Shown here: positions 9,538 through 19,492 of the stretch, in pieces | Numbering within the stretch: position 1 is the stretch's first letter | How the letters are laid out: each line of letters starts with the position of its first letter | Assembly: GCA_016758965.1 (NCBI GenBank) | Contig: JAEPRB010000275.1 | Span: 1-49,520 of the forward strand | Origin: Circinella minor | Taxonomy: Eukaryota > Mucoromycota > Mucoromycetes > Mucorales > Lichtheimiaceae | Direction of reading: 5' to 3' | DNA length: 49,520 nucleotides | Position numbers and translations under genes: made by a program | The notes under the pieces: model-generated | The model's database searches: none | Seen by the model: only the letters and a program-made list of their open reading frames with translations | What the model was told of the DNA's origin: nothing

Positions 9538-11338
9538 TTATGCTAATAGTTTTTTGGGTAATGGGATAACGACTGTTCTTGCATCTGCACTTACCTGTGC
9601 GCTATATTTGACTACAGGAATTTGCGAATATAAACGATGAACAGGCACAATGCAATCTATAGCTTCGGCACAAAAACCACTACCCTACGTTTCCAGATAA
9701 AGATCCATGAACCGTCAACCATCATTATTCTTGTGGATGTTATGCCATCGAACATACGCAAAAACATGCTCTACTGGGATATCATTGACTATCCGCACAT
9801 GGCAAAAGAAGAATTGTATTTCACAAGGCTATGCCATAACTTCATCCCGGTCATCAGCATAGAATAGAACTTGCCCATGTGCACCACGTCGTGATCGTGC
9901 TTCAACACTACAGTAATTTTGATTCATCAGTATTATAGTTCTCATTTTACAATACCAATTGCCAACAAAACGTCGTCCTTCACCGGCATTTGTATAATAA
10001 ACGAGATAATCACCATACACGTCACGATAAAAATTCAACAATAAGTTATACAATCGCTCTGGCATAAATGTTTTACTTCCACAGTTGTGAGAATATGCAT
10101 CCGGCGGTAAAAGCTCGCTTCCAGCATTTCTAATATTAGTTGACAATGTATAAAACTCATGTGGATTGAACTGACGATGGATGACATCAACCTATTCCTC
10201 GATCTTTGCCTCAAAACCTGGCCGTAAAAATAATCTCTTAATGCTCGCAGACAAAGGTTGGTATGTAAACTCTTTTATAGGTCTACGATGGTTAGCAATG
10301 ACTTTAAACAAATTATTCCCACACATATTAGGATAGGGATATCAATATTGGGACAAGTTGTTGGGCAGTTAGGATCGGACAGAAGGAACAAGCAATGGCA
10401 ACAAGAGCAAGACACATATTTTCGCAAGCTGTCTGTCAATGCAGAAAATCCAGTGATTTGACGTAAAGTTGAAAGTGAATTAGAAATGGTAATTCCAGAT
10501 TGTAGATCACCAAGAAGAATTATGCAAAACTCAATGATCATAGATGACAAATGTTCTGAAAGAAAATGGACTTGGAACAACACGAGGAAGATCATGACGA
10601 GGACAAAAGGATGATGATAAGCTTGAGCCTCTGGGATAAAGAGAGGAGGAGGATCATGGTACGTGCCTTTTTTCAATATAGCGTTAAAGAGAATAAGTTT
10701 AGTATAGTGCTATTCCGTACAATAAAATTATTCTTTCCAAACTACCTTGGTCAGCATGGGTTATTTCATTTGCATTGTTGCTACCATCATCGTCACCAAA
10801 CTCAATGCCTTCAGCATTTATGACATTGTCGTCATTCTGTTCATTCCCGACCTCATTTTCCTCAGCTGCAAAGACATTGTCCTTGGTAGAAAAAAGGGAT
10901 CTGCCAGTAATTTGAGCCCGTGTCTATTTTATTACCAACAAACAATAAGTAATCTACTTTACTCAACTATTACAACATGTATAAACTGTATCATACCATG
11001 AGAGAAAGGATTGGACATATTATTATTATCGACGTCCATATCACCGCCTAAAGACAATCCAGATGTGGACGAAGTTTCCTGCGATATATTAGCCTCAATA
11101 TTTGCTACGTTGTCGTTTACTGAGTATGTAACAAACAATATTAGTAACAAATTTTTAGAGAATGTTTAGTATAATTAAAAATCATACTATTGTGTGAGAT
11201 TCCGTTCCTAGCTGCTCTTAATGAGCGACTTCGATGATGGTCTTGTACCTTCCTAGTTACCATTTCAAAACCTGCTGTCGATGCCAAACAATACTGACAA
11301 AAACAGGCAACCAAATCCCCATTGTAATTACGCTCCAC
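9538..11338 (-). pseudogene. tnp2-family CACTA transposase, core deleted (copy 1)
   Basis: Reading from 11338 on the minus strand: a Cys-rich N-terminus with CFCQYCLASTAGFEMVTRKV followed by HHRSR, ending at a GTATG donor; an acidic linker (DMDVDNNNMSNPF, then INAEGIEFGDDDGSNNANEI); a short block with PNMCGNNLFKVIANHRRP and YQPLSASIKRLFLRPGFE; then directly the C-terminal part with FNPHEFYTLSTNIRNAGSEL, VLFYADDRDEV, VPVHRLYSQIPVVKY and IPLPKK, stopping at 9540-9538. RPGFE followed by a C-terminus of this kind is typical of fungal tnp2 transposases. The roughly 500-residue middle, including DWFxPF, IDPMHNL and the DUF4218-like region, is absent here but present in the copy at 41280-43870. Several stops and frameshifts remain. 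It is a dead, internally deleted derivative. Confidence 0.75.
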
Positions 11339-11954
11339 TAGAAGCAAAAAAAAAAAAAGAAATGATGAATCTAATGTTCGATCTTTCAATATTGCTCTTT
11401 ATTATTTTAGCACATTATATATAGCTTCCGCATTAACTTTTTTTTATCACATGCATCAATGCTATATATTCATGTTTATGAACGTGTTGCTCTTTTTTTA
11501 TTATTTTTATCTATAAATAAATGCAATGTTTCCCAACATATATTTGGGGGTATTCTTATGAGGTTATTAGTGATATGCAAACAGTTATCATGTTTTTTTT
11601 CTATGCATACATAATATAACATATATATAAACAAAAAGAGAAAATAAAGCAAAACAAAGTAAAATAAACAAATAAAAATCGCATATGCCTTTCCTTATTA
11701 ATGTAAGTAAGGCATAATGAGGAGAACTGAACAAAAAAACTTGGGGGCTTATATATAAAAGAATAAAAATGAGGGGGTACAATCATAACATCTTATGCAT
11801 TAACTTGCTTTTAATTGGACGTAAACATATTTTTGCTAATATAAAAGAACTTTTTATATGCAATTACTGAATTTAGCTAATGCATGTATTGCATCTTCCC
11901 CCTTTTTATAAAAAAAAAAATTAACAGCATAAAGCCACTTTTACGCTGTTCACA
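11339..11954. other. Right subterminal region of the CACTA element
   Basis: AT-rich, with a poly-A/poly-T pyrimidine tract near 11345 that forms the acceptor of the tnp2 exon, and GCGTAAAAG-type subterminal repeats from about 11931. No gene seen. Confidence 0.55.
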
Positions 11955-11985
11955 AAAAGCGTAAAAGCTGATTTTTCGCGCAGTG
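11955..11985 (-). repeat. Right terminal inverted repeat of the CACTA element
   Basis: Read on the minus strand it starts CACTGCGCGAAAAATCA and continues into GCTTTTACGC (11968-11959), at the same offset as in the left repeat. Confidence 0.75.
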
Positions 11986-11988
11986 TAT
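11986..11988. repeat. Target-site duplication TAT, right of the CACTA element
   Basis: TAT follows the CAGTG end at 11985 and matches 6007-6009. Confidence 0.7.
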
Positions 11989-12230
11989 ATTTTCTAAATA
12001 CATGTCGTTGCCATCTGTTATGGCTCCATAGATATAATAGCCTATAATACTATATTAGATTTAACAAAAATATACAATGAGATTCTAAGTATGTATTTAT
12101 AATCAGACCTGTTTTTAATATAAATATAATTTAAATTTATGAACAAAATAAAAATAATTTATTCTCTTGTTATCATATTTTATATCTTTTTTGTTAGAAC
12201 CAACTTAATATAGTAGATATTTATCTTGTA

Positions 12231-13638
12231 ATGTCTGAATACATGCATGCTCTTGCAGAATTTGGTATTCAACAAGAAATTCTTGAACGACGACATATGA
12301 ATAGACGCGAGCATAGACCATTCAATTTAGATGATTATACAAATGAAAAATGTGAATCCAACTTTCGATTTAATAAAACACAAGTATGTAATATATATAT
12401 ATATAAACAAGACGTTGTTGTTTATTTTAGTTCCTGATGAGCAATATGAAATATATAGCTTCGTACTATTATCTATGCAATGGAATTACCTAGTCATTTT
12501 GTTTTTTGTGCAGATGACACCAAGCACCATTTCCAAGTTTCTACAGAAGAAGCAATGGCAATTTGCTTACGTCGTTTAGCATATCCTGCCCACTTTGAAG
12601 ACTTAGGGCATATTTTCTGTCAAACAACAACAACATTGAGCATTATTTTTAATACTATGATTGAGTATCTGTTTGCTAAATACAAGTCAACATTGAATTT
12701 TGCTGAATCACAATTCACTCGTGATCATCTACAGTTATTTGCTAATGCAATTGCTCAAAAAGGTATATCATTGATACATACAAAAAAAATTGATGTTACA
12801 AGAAACTGATATGTATATGTAATTGTTTTTTCACAATATATTAGGTGCTCCTATCAGTAATGTTGCTGGGTTTATTGATGGTACAGTTAGAGGAATATGT
12901 CGACCTGTAGTGAATTAAGAAGTTGTGTATAATGGTCATAAGGTAATAATTTATTTATATCATTTTGTGTATACTTGTATTATAAGAGGGTTGTTACTTC
13001 ATATATTTAGTATAAAGATGCGTTTTGTATATATAGTATAAGCATGCATTAAAATACCAGGCTATGACCACACTTGATGGTATTACTGCTCATTTGTTTA
13101 GTCCCATTTGTGGCACACACCATGATGGATTTATTTTAACTGAAGCTAAGCTTCTTGAAACTCTTGAAGATAAATTAAACTTTGATGATGGTTGCCATTT
13201 TGTCCTGTATGGTGACCCAGCATACCGCCATCACCAAAATCTAGTCGCTCCATTTGTTGTTCTAGAAAGTAACTATTTGTTATATGTATAACAAACATAG
13301 TATATTATTTATTATTACTAAAAGAACCATTTCACTCTCAATGTATAGATGATAGGACAAGTCGTGAATCCTTGTACAATCAAAAAATGTCGAAGGTTAG
13401 AGTGGCTGTTGAATGGGAATTTGGAAGAACTGTAAATCTATTTGCTTTCTTAGATTACCACAAGGATCAAAAGGTCTGGCTTAGCCCTGTTGGTGCCTAT
13501 TACTTTGTTACTGTTCTATTCAAAAATATTAAAATCTGTTTACGTGGAGGTCAAGCCTGCAAGTATTTTGGTATTGACCCACCAACAATTCATGAATACC
13601 TTGAACATGGTAATCATGTATTTCGTGAACAGCAATAA
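12231..13638 (+). pseudogene. PIF/Harbinger transposase (element 1), five exons, one nonsense codon
   Basis: Exons 12231-12383, 12459-12762, 12845-12942, 13037-13268 and 13349-13638 join in phase with GTATGT/GTATAT/GTAATA/GTAACT donors and AG acceptors. The N-terminus is MSEYMHALAEFGIQQEILER and the helical block FRFNKTQ / LRTIIYAMELPSHF / ICLRRLAYP is typical of the family. Catalytic residues are present: D in GFIDGT, D in LYGDPAY and E in VEWEFG (DDE_Tnp_4 fold). The single defect is a TAA at about 12917 between RPVVN and EVVYNGHK, where relatives usually have a polar residue; CAA to TAA would explain it. The predicted length, about 350 residues, is normal. The neighbouring convergent Myb-like gene is the usual second Harbinger gene. 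One substitution therefore separates this copy from an open frame. Confidence 0.85.
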
Positions 13639-13689
13639 AAAATATAACATCTTTAATAATATGAAAAAAATAGTATTAAATGGGAACTG

Positions 13690-15016
13690 TTATTGTGCAG
13701 GTGGGTAGAATGAAGGGGGTAATTGGAGATTAATATTCAATATCTTATTGAAAAGCTCTTGCGTGCAAGTGACCACCCATTGGATGGTATCACGTAAAAC
13801 ATGTAGTGCGCTTCGTTGGTCCATCATTTCGCTTCGAAGTTCTAACAACTCTTGTCGTAATTCTTTTGTTTCTTGTTCTAGCTGTTTGATTCGCACTTCA
13901 GTTGCACGAGCAGCATCAATATAATGCTGCCGTTGCTTCTTCAATAGCTCCAAGTCCTTTTGTTCCTTGATTGCCAACTTAGCGAAGTTCGCAATCAATG
14001 CATCATTATCTCTGTTTTCCTTTGTATTAATGTCCTCTATAGAATCACCAAGGCGACAACGTTTATCTCTCTTGGTTCCTGATGTCATACAGCAACCAGT
14101 AAGAGCAGCAGTTTGGACTGTCTTCTCGTCTTGTAACCTCTTGAGAGCAGTAGCATCATTGTCTTGCTCTGTTTGCACTTTCAAGATGTCACTGTCATAG
14201 AACTATATAACATGCCATCAATAGAAATAAATATATGCAGCGCAAAATATATATATATATGCATAATATAATATTTAGTTAATATTATGGATATTAATGT
14301 ATTGCATTTTATAAATTTTGTTAACCTCATGATTAAGAGACAAACTATTTACCATTTTCAATAAATCTTTATAACAATGCTCCAGCCGGGTGTCATGACC
14401 ACCACCCTCACCAGGTCCATATTGAATTATACTTCTATGTTTTTCTGCCTTTTTTTGCAAATGATTGATGCGCTCCTTGGCATACCTAGCATGGATTGGT
14501 TTCTTATTATTACTGACATTGCCATCAAGTCTTTGTAATTCATTGACGCGTTCAGCAATTTTATTCCAAGCATCTTCCTTCACTGAAGTTCCTTTGAAAC
14601 CTCTTTTCAAAAGAAAAAGGTTAGCTCTGATGGTTTCTTTCATCAGATAACAGTCGCCACTTACTGTCGCTTTGTGACGACGTTGATCTTCACCAGAAGC
14701 ACTCACATCTACAGTCTCTAATGGTAATGGAAGCAAAATGGCGATCCTAGCAATAGGTTCTGCAGTTGTATCTTCAACTGGTGAAAACTCTTGAATATCT
14801 TCAACAGTGTTTGCAGTAGACTATATATATGAGATAATAGTACAAGAGGATTATATAAGTATTATTATGTGTACTTTGATAGTAGTACTTTACATAGTTA
14901 CTCCATTCATCAGGTAAACATACAGAATTAGTTTTGGCAAATGACTCTGTTTCGTCAATAAAGGTAAAGTTGTTTGAGTTTGATGCTGGCATAATAATAA
15001 TAAAAAAGTTGATCAA
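13690..15016 (-). CDS. Harbinger-associated Myb/SANT-like DNA-binding protein, three exons, apparently intact
   Basis: Exon 1 runs from the ATG at 14992 (an alternative in-frame ATG is at 15016) to 14894 and begins MPASNSNNFTFIDETESFAK. Exon 2 is 14820-14326 and exon 3 is 14202-13690; all joins are phase 0. From 14992 the product is 368 residues. Exon 2 carries a trihelix/Myb-like block: IRANLFLLKRGFKGTSVKED, WNKIAERVNEL and ARYAKERINHLQKKAEKHRS. Exon 3 is a long charged coiled coil with AIKEQKDLELLKKQR and QLEQETKELRQELLELR. Such proteins bind the element ends and recruit the transposase in PIF/Harbinger systems. The donor of intron 2 (GTTAAC) is weak. No stop or frameshift was seen, in contrast to the transposase beside it. 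Confidence 0.75.
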
Positions 15017-15363
15017 ATATCAAGGAGAAAAATACTTCAGTAATAAAAAATCAAAATGAATCTATTATATGTATGTACTTTTATATATATTTTACAATTT
15101 TATTTTTGGGTATCAATCAACCAATCTATGGATAAACATATCCTTTTAACAGGTGAGGATATTCCTTTTTTTTATGAAATTTGATATATTAACAAAAAGT
15201 GTTTGATTTTTTATATTTCAACAGACAGCAACATGTAACAGTGACTTTAAGAAATAAATTTTGTAATTTTTTATTGAAACAGTGAAATCTTTTAGTGACT
15301 ATTTAATACACCACATTTAGAAGTGAAAATACAAAGTAGTTCATACTTTGACGAAAGCGGAAA

Positions 15364-15931
15364 TTGAATCGTGACCTGTTTTTCCTTTTACAGCTTCGTA
15401 TTTTCATAAAATACGTTGTCCCAAACCTCTCTATTATGAATGAAGTTATGAAAAAATACTTTGAAGATGAAGTTTTATGTAATACAAATAAAACTAAACA
15501 AAAACTTATGAAAAATATTATTGAAGAAAAAATAGACAAGATTAAATCAAATAACTTTTGGTATTTAAATAGTAGTCCAAATGTTTGTACTCATGTTTAT
15601 AAAAAAGGAAAAAAGGAAGGTTACATGTGTCATAAGAAGATCAATACAAACCTTAATGGTGCTAAACCTGATTATCTTTGTTGTAAACATAGTAAGTTAC
15701 ATATTCCTAAGAAAAGAAACAAAAAACTACAAAAAAAAATAGATAATTCCAAATCACCTTATATTATTACCAATAATATTGGTATAGGGTATTACAATAA
15801 TACAAATGATATAAAAAAAATAAAAAAGATAAAAAATAAAAAAAAATAAAAAAAGAAAAATGAAAAAAGTTTATATATGCAGTAGTGGTTCATTTAATCT
15901 AGCAGATATTATACATAAGATAATTCAATAA
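15364..15931 (+). pseudogene. Small Cys/His protein of the chromodomain element (copy A), slipped frame
   Basis: The frame is open from the ATG at 15364 to 15849. The region shared with copy B starts at MNEVMKKYFEDEV (ATG 15436), so that may be the real start; a TTTTACAG just before CTTCG at about 15403 could instead be a splice acceptor. The core is NFWYLNSSPNVCTHVYKKGK, then GYMCHK, then YLCCKHSKLH: a Cys-x14-Cys and CCKH arrangement that probably binds zinc. The track then runs into A-rich sequence (15815-15860), where one frame change occurs. Afterwards KKVYICSSGSFNLADIIHKI continues to a TAA at 15929-15931. Copy B has the same C-terminal motif, which shows that the tail belongs to the protein. 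I do not recognise the family. It faces the transposase relic at 16023 tail to tail. Confidence 0.6.
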
Positions 15932-16022
15932 TAGGATACCATATACATATTTTTAAAAAAAATAGAGGAGGAGTTTATCCTCTTTAAATATATAGGATAG
16001 AGGATCGAATTGATTTTATTAA

Positions 16023-16370
16023 TTAAAGTACTCCAAGATTATTATTTTCAATGTATTCTTTTAGCATTGTTTTTTCATTGAAATTATCAATAGTTAACTA
16101 GGTATTTTCACTTTCTGAATAAACATTATCTATTATAGGAGTATCTGATATATCTATAGTTAAGAAACTTTTTTGTAATTCAAGCATTTTATTTAATTTG
16201 TTTTTATTTTGCTTTTCACTACTAACAATAATATCAATATAATTTATATGTTTTATTTCTGTTCTATGTTTATATTTATGATTAATAATAGGCCAGTTAT
16301 AATTCAAAAATACCCAATGGTTTACCATTATTGAATTAATTTCATCTGTTATCAATTTATCAATATCCAT
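16023..16370 (-). pseudogene. Chromodomain transposase, internally deleted (copy A)
   Basis: The first 45 or so codons (MDIDKLITDEINSIMVNHWV, then HKYKHRTEIKHI) align with the N-terminus of the transposase at 17910. The frame then jumps to the linker that follows the catalytic domain there (KLNKMLELQKSFLTIDI against QYNKMRELQAKILNLNI). It ends SESENT-TAG-LTIDNFNEKTMLKEY and stops at 16025-16023, matching the end of the chromodomain in copy B (DENTWVKQSDFNTKDIINDY). The TAG replaces the chromodomain Trp codon. The whole DDE domain is missing. This is a deletion derivative of the same family, in the opposite orientation to copy B. Confidence 0.75.
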
Positions 16371-16559
16371 GATCAGTACTTTTTATATTAATAAATTATT
16401 CAATTTTTATTTTACATTTTATAAAATCGTTACTACCTACAAATTCTTTACTATCCTTAAAAATATAAAAAAAACTAAAACTAAAGGTATAACAAGGTCT
16501 TTATTACTAACTCTATTGGTTTTTACTATTTGTATCTAAACATCATTTATCTGCAAAAT

Positions 16560-17066
16560 ATGGCCCTTACCCATGAAGAAATACATGAAACCCTCAACGT
16601 CACTGATGGGCAAGATCTTCTTGTTGGTATGTTTTTTTTATATAATTATTATCGCATTTAAGATTGATATCTAATACTTTTAACAGAGGAATTTATAAGA
16701 ACTTTATCTATGATGCGACTGGGGGAAAAATATGAGCCAGAAGAAGAGCTGCCTTCTATTTTGGAAATTCGAAGGCTTGAAAAGGAGGTTGCAATATTGA
16801 AGGAAAATAAAAAGCAAATACAGATGAAGTGGAACTTAGAAGATCCAGCAATCAAGGCAGCGTTAATACTATGTACAATTGAAAGCATAGACTATAACAG
16901 ATCAGTTGTTCTAAAAAGTTTAATGCATCGATACACAGCAAATTTCAGAGAAACCAAAGCATATCACAAGGAATAAGAGAAGTACTTCAGAGTAAAAGGA
17001 TATAAAGAGGAGTTAGAAGAGAGATACCAGACAGTAAAGAATAAAAATAAAGATAAAAAAGCATAA
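16560..17066 (+). CDS. Small coiled-coil protein of unknown function, two exons
   Basis: Exon 1 (16560-16626) encodes MALTHEEIHETLNVTDGQDL and ends at a GTATGT donor. An acceptor TTTTAACAG puts exon 2 at 16687 in phase. The product continues EEFIRTLSMMRLGEKYEPEE and has a predicted coiled coil (EIRRLEKEVAILKENKKQIQ). A TAA at 16974-16976 ends the open frame after KAYHKE, but the same frame continues for 29 more codons (EKYFRVKGYKEELEERYQTV) to a second TAA at 17064-17066. Either the protein ends at the first stop or that stop is a recent nonsense mutation. The gene lies between the two copies of the chromodomain element. No homology was recognised. Confidence 0.5.
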
Positions 17067-17440
17067 ATAAACTTATGCTCTACTTAAACATATTTATATA
17101 CTTATTGGAATCTAGAATATGTGCTTGTTATTTATTATTCGAAATCTACTTGAATGTATGGTAATATTTGAAGTAATCATAGATGGATTTACTGAAAAGA
17201 ACAGGTAATCGTTTTTGTTGTAATCCCAAGCTACACATTTTTTGTGCTACGTGCTACAAAGTTTGTATAACTAAAAGTTTACAACCAGAAAAAAATATTT
17301 AAGGACAAGGAAGCACGAGTGAAAAGGTAATAATGAAATCTCTTTCTTTGATTATGACTTCCAGTAACGCATCTCTCTTCCCATTTATCTTTGCTAATCA
17401 GTCAGATGAGCTTCCAACTGCATTTATAGACCAGCTCTTT
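17067..17440. other. Spacer without a recognised gene
   Basis: AT-rich; nothing recognised up to the GGTTC/GAACC-rich repeat that begins at about 17444. Confidence 0.45.
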
Positions 17441-17443
17441 TGT

Positions 17444-17605
17444 AACCAGCTAGGGATCCTTATGAGAACCGAAGAACCAGAACCAAACCGGAACCAAACC
17501 GAGAAAAGTCGAGACAGTTCTATGGAAGGAACCGACCAGAACCGACTCAGTTCTAGATGGAGAGAACTGAGAACTGACATTATAATTTAGTAAATGTGTG
17601 AGGCC
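17444..17605 (+). repeat. GAACC-rich interspersed repeat, single unit
   Basis: Begins TAGGGATCCTTATGAGAACC and consists of short GAACCG/GAACC motifs, ending AATTTAGTAAATGTGTGAG. It matches the reverse complement of 27480-27998 almost motif for motif, so it is a dispersed repeat and not a gene, although an 85-codon frame happens to run through it. Confidence 0.75.
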
Positions 17606-17909
17606 CTGACATTATGGTTGAAAAAACATTAATTCTGAAAATAAAATATAATTATAAATAGAGTGGGACTTTTTTTATATAAAGTGTAAATGGTCAAATA
17701 AGAGAAGCATACAGATTTTATTAAATATGTACTAGGAAAAAAAGAAGAATAGCAATACTGGTAAAAAAAATAGTAAAGAAAAGGAGACAAGTTGGGATCG
17801 ATCTAATTTCATCATTATTTACAGTTAACTTAAATTTTATTGATATATAAAAATAATTTGAAATTATAAAAATTGAAAAAAAAATATAATATAAAAATAT
17901 GAACTAATA
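17606..17909. other. A-rich spacer upstream of the chromodomain transposase
   Basis: The last 60-80 bases resemble, in inverse, the sequence upstream of copy A (16371-16440), for example around a shared CAATTTTTAT. They are probably part of the element. No inverted terminal repeat was identified. Confidence 0.4.
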
Positions 17910-19410
17910 ATGGATATTGATAATATAAATTTAGAATTTAAAAATAAGTTAAATAATGAAGTTGATAAATTAATAATTAATAATTGGAATTTTTTAAAGG
18001 AACCTTGGCCTGAAATGAAAAATAGATTTAATCATCGTACAAAAATAAAAGATATAAAGAGTAATGAAATTATGAAAGATATAAAAAATGAATTATTAGA
18101 AAAATTAGGATATATTCCTGTTTATTATTTTTTAACTAAATTATATACAAATCGAGAATATCCAGGACCGTACCGTAGAATAGAAAAAGGATTAATTCTT
18201 TTATACCATATTGTTTCTGGTAGATCTGGTCCTGAGATGATAAATATAATTTCATATACATCTTTTTATGATTTATATAAAGATTTTTGGATAAACAATT
18301 ATAATAATATTAATAAGCAAGTAAAAATTGATTTAGAAAATTTATTTTCAAATATAAAAATAAGAGTTTTAGGCTTTAGCTGCAAATGCATATAATCCAA
18401 ATGGTTTTGAAAATGTAACTTTATATATTGATGGCCATAATAGTAAAATAAAATATTATAATCCAAATGAAAGTTCAAGTGGATTATATTCATATAAATT
18501 AAAAGGTCCTGGTTTAAGAACTCAAATTGTAGTAGATATTAATAAAAGTATATTATATATTTCAAACAGTGAAAATTGTGCAAAAGGTAATGATGGAACT
18601 ATGTTTCTTAATATGAAATTATACAGAAATATAAATAGTTTAGATTGTATTGGAATGGATGGCGGATATAATTTATTTGTTGGCAAATTTATTGAAAATG
18701 GAATTGAATATGGATATAATTATAGTCAGAATAATTTTGTTTATCCAATTAGAAAAGAAGTCAATAAAAATTTAACAGTTAATGAATTGAATTATAATAG
18801 TAAATTTAGATCGTTTAGGTCTCAAATTGAAAGTCAATTCTCTGTATTAGCATCAAAATTTAATAGATTTAATAATAACAAGGCAGCATTGCAAATGTCA
18901 GATAAAAAATATTATAATCTTCAGTTTCGCGTTGCCTGTTTATTAAAAAATATTCATAATTTTTGTGAAAATTATAATATAGAAGTTCAGCCACATCATA
19001 TGGCATGGTATAGTGATAGATTTGAATTTCCTACAAAAATAAATAAAATTAATTTAGTTTTTAGTAATGAACAAAAAGTAAATAAACAATATAATAAAAT
19101 GCGGGAATTACAAGCTAAAATTTTAAATTTAAATATAGAAGATATTGAGAAAGATACAGAAACAAATTTAGAAAATAATGAAATATTAACAAATGATGTA
19201 CTCAAAAAAAGAAAACGCAACCAATAAAAAAATAATGATAATATATTTCAGGTAGAAAAAATAATAGATCATATGGTTGATAATAACAATAAACTGATAT
19301 TTTATGTAAAATGGCTTGGATATAGTGATGATGAAAATACCTGGGTAAAACAAAGTGATTTTAATACAAAAGATATTATTAATGATTATATGAAAGAGAA
19401 AAATCTTTAA
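17910..19410 (+). pseudogene. DDE transposase with C-terminal chromodomain (copy B), one frameshift and one stop
   Basis: The frame starts MDIDNINLEFKNKLNNEVDK and is open to 18395. A one-base shift near 18372 (a surplus G in TTAGGCTTTA) moves it to the next frame, which is then open to 19227. Catalytic candidates in the DDE_Tnp_4/Harbinger-like pattern are D in LYIDGHNSKI (18430), D in CIGMDGGYNL (18658) and E in RSQIESQFSVLASKF (18829). A linker ending KKRKRNQ, a likely nuclear signal, is followed by a TAA at 19225-19227. In the same frame a chromodomain follows at 19252-19390 (VEKIIDHMVDNNNKLIFYVK, then WLGYSDDENTWV), ending at a TAA at 19408-19410. The chromodomain's conserved YxVKWxGY and ENTW are intact. 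Chromodomains bind methylated histone tails, so targeting to silent chromatin is inferred. Codons are extremely A/T-rich. Confidence 0.82.
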
Positions 19411-19492
19411 ATGAAAAACACATACTCTAGCCTATATATTTAGAGAGAATACCTTATCTTATTTTTTCTATAATATGTAATATTAGCATAGC

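Larger units (their letters stand above)
6010..11985. mobile_element. CACTA (EnSpm-like) element, complete ends, internally deleted transposase
   Basis: The left end begins CACTGGGC with GCTTTTACGC at offset 17. The right end, read inward on the minus strand, begins CACTGCGC with GCTTTTACGC at the same offset. Both ends are flanked by TAT. Subterminal copies of the AAAAGTAGCGT / GCGTAAAAGC motif occur at about 6471-6508, 6538-6560 and 11931-11970, as is typical for CACTA ends. Inside are a TnpA-position gene on the plus strand (7693-8733) and a tnp2-type transposase on the minus strand (9538-11338). The tnp2 gene lacks its central core, so this copy could move only if an intact relative supplied transposase. 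Length is about 5.98 kb. Confidence 0.8.
12231..15016. mobile_element. PIF/Harbinger element 1 (coding span only)
   Basis: A transposase on the plus strand and a Myb/SANT-like gene on the minus strand, tail to tail with 51 bp between stops. This is the standard two-gene Harbinger layout. No terminal inverted repeat or TWA target duplication could be found between the CACTA end (11988) and 12231, or between 15016 and 15360, so the true ends are unknown. Confidence 0.7.

Noticed and set aside
10566..11001. Plus-strand frames over the tnp2 copy 1 region
   Set aside because: The minus strand reads recognisable tnp2 blocks here; the plus frames are shadows.
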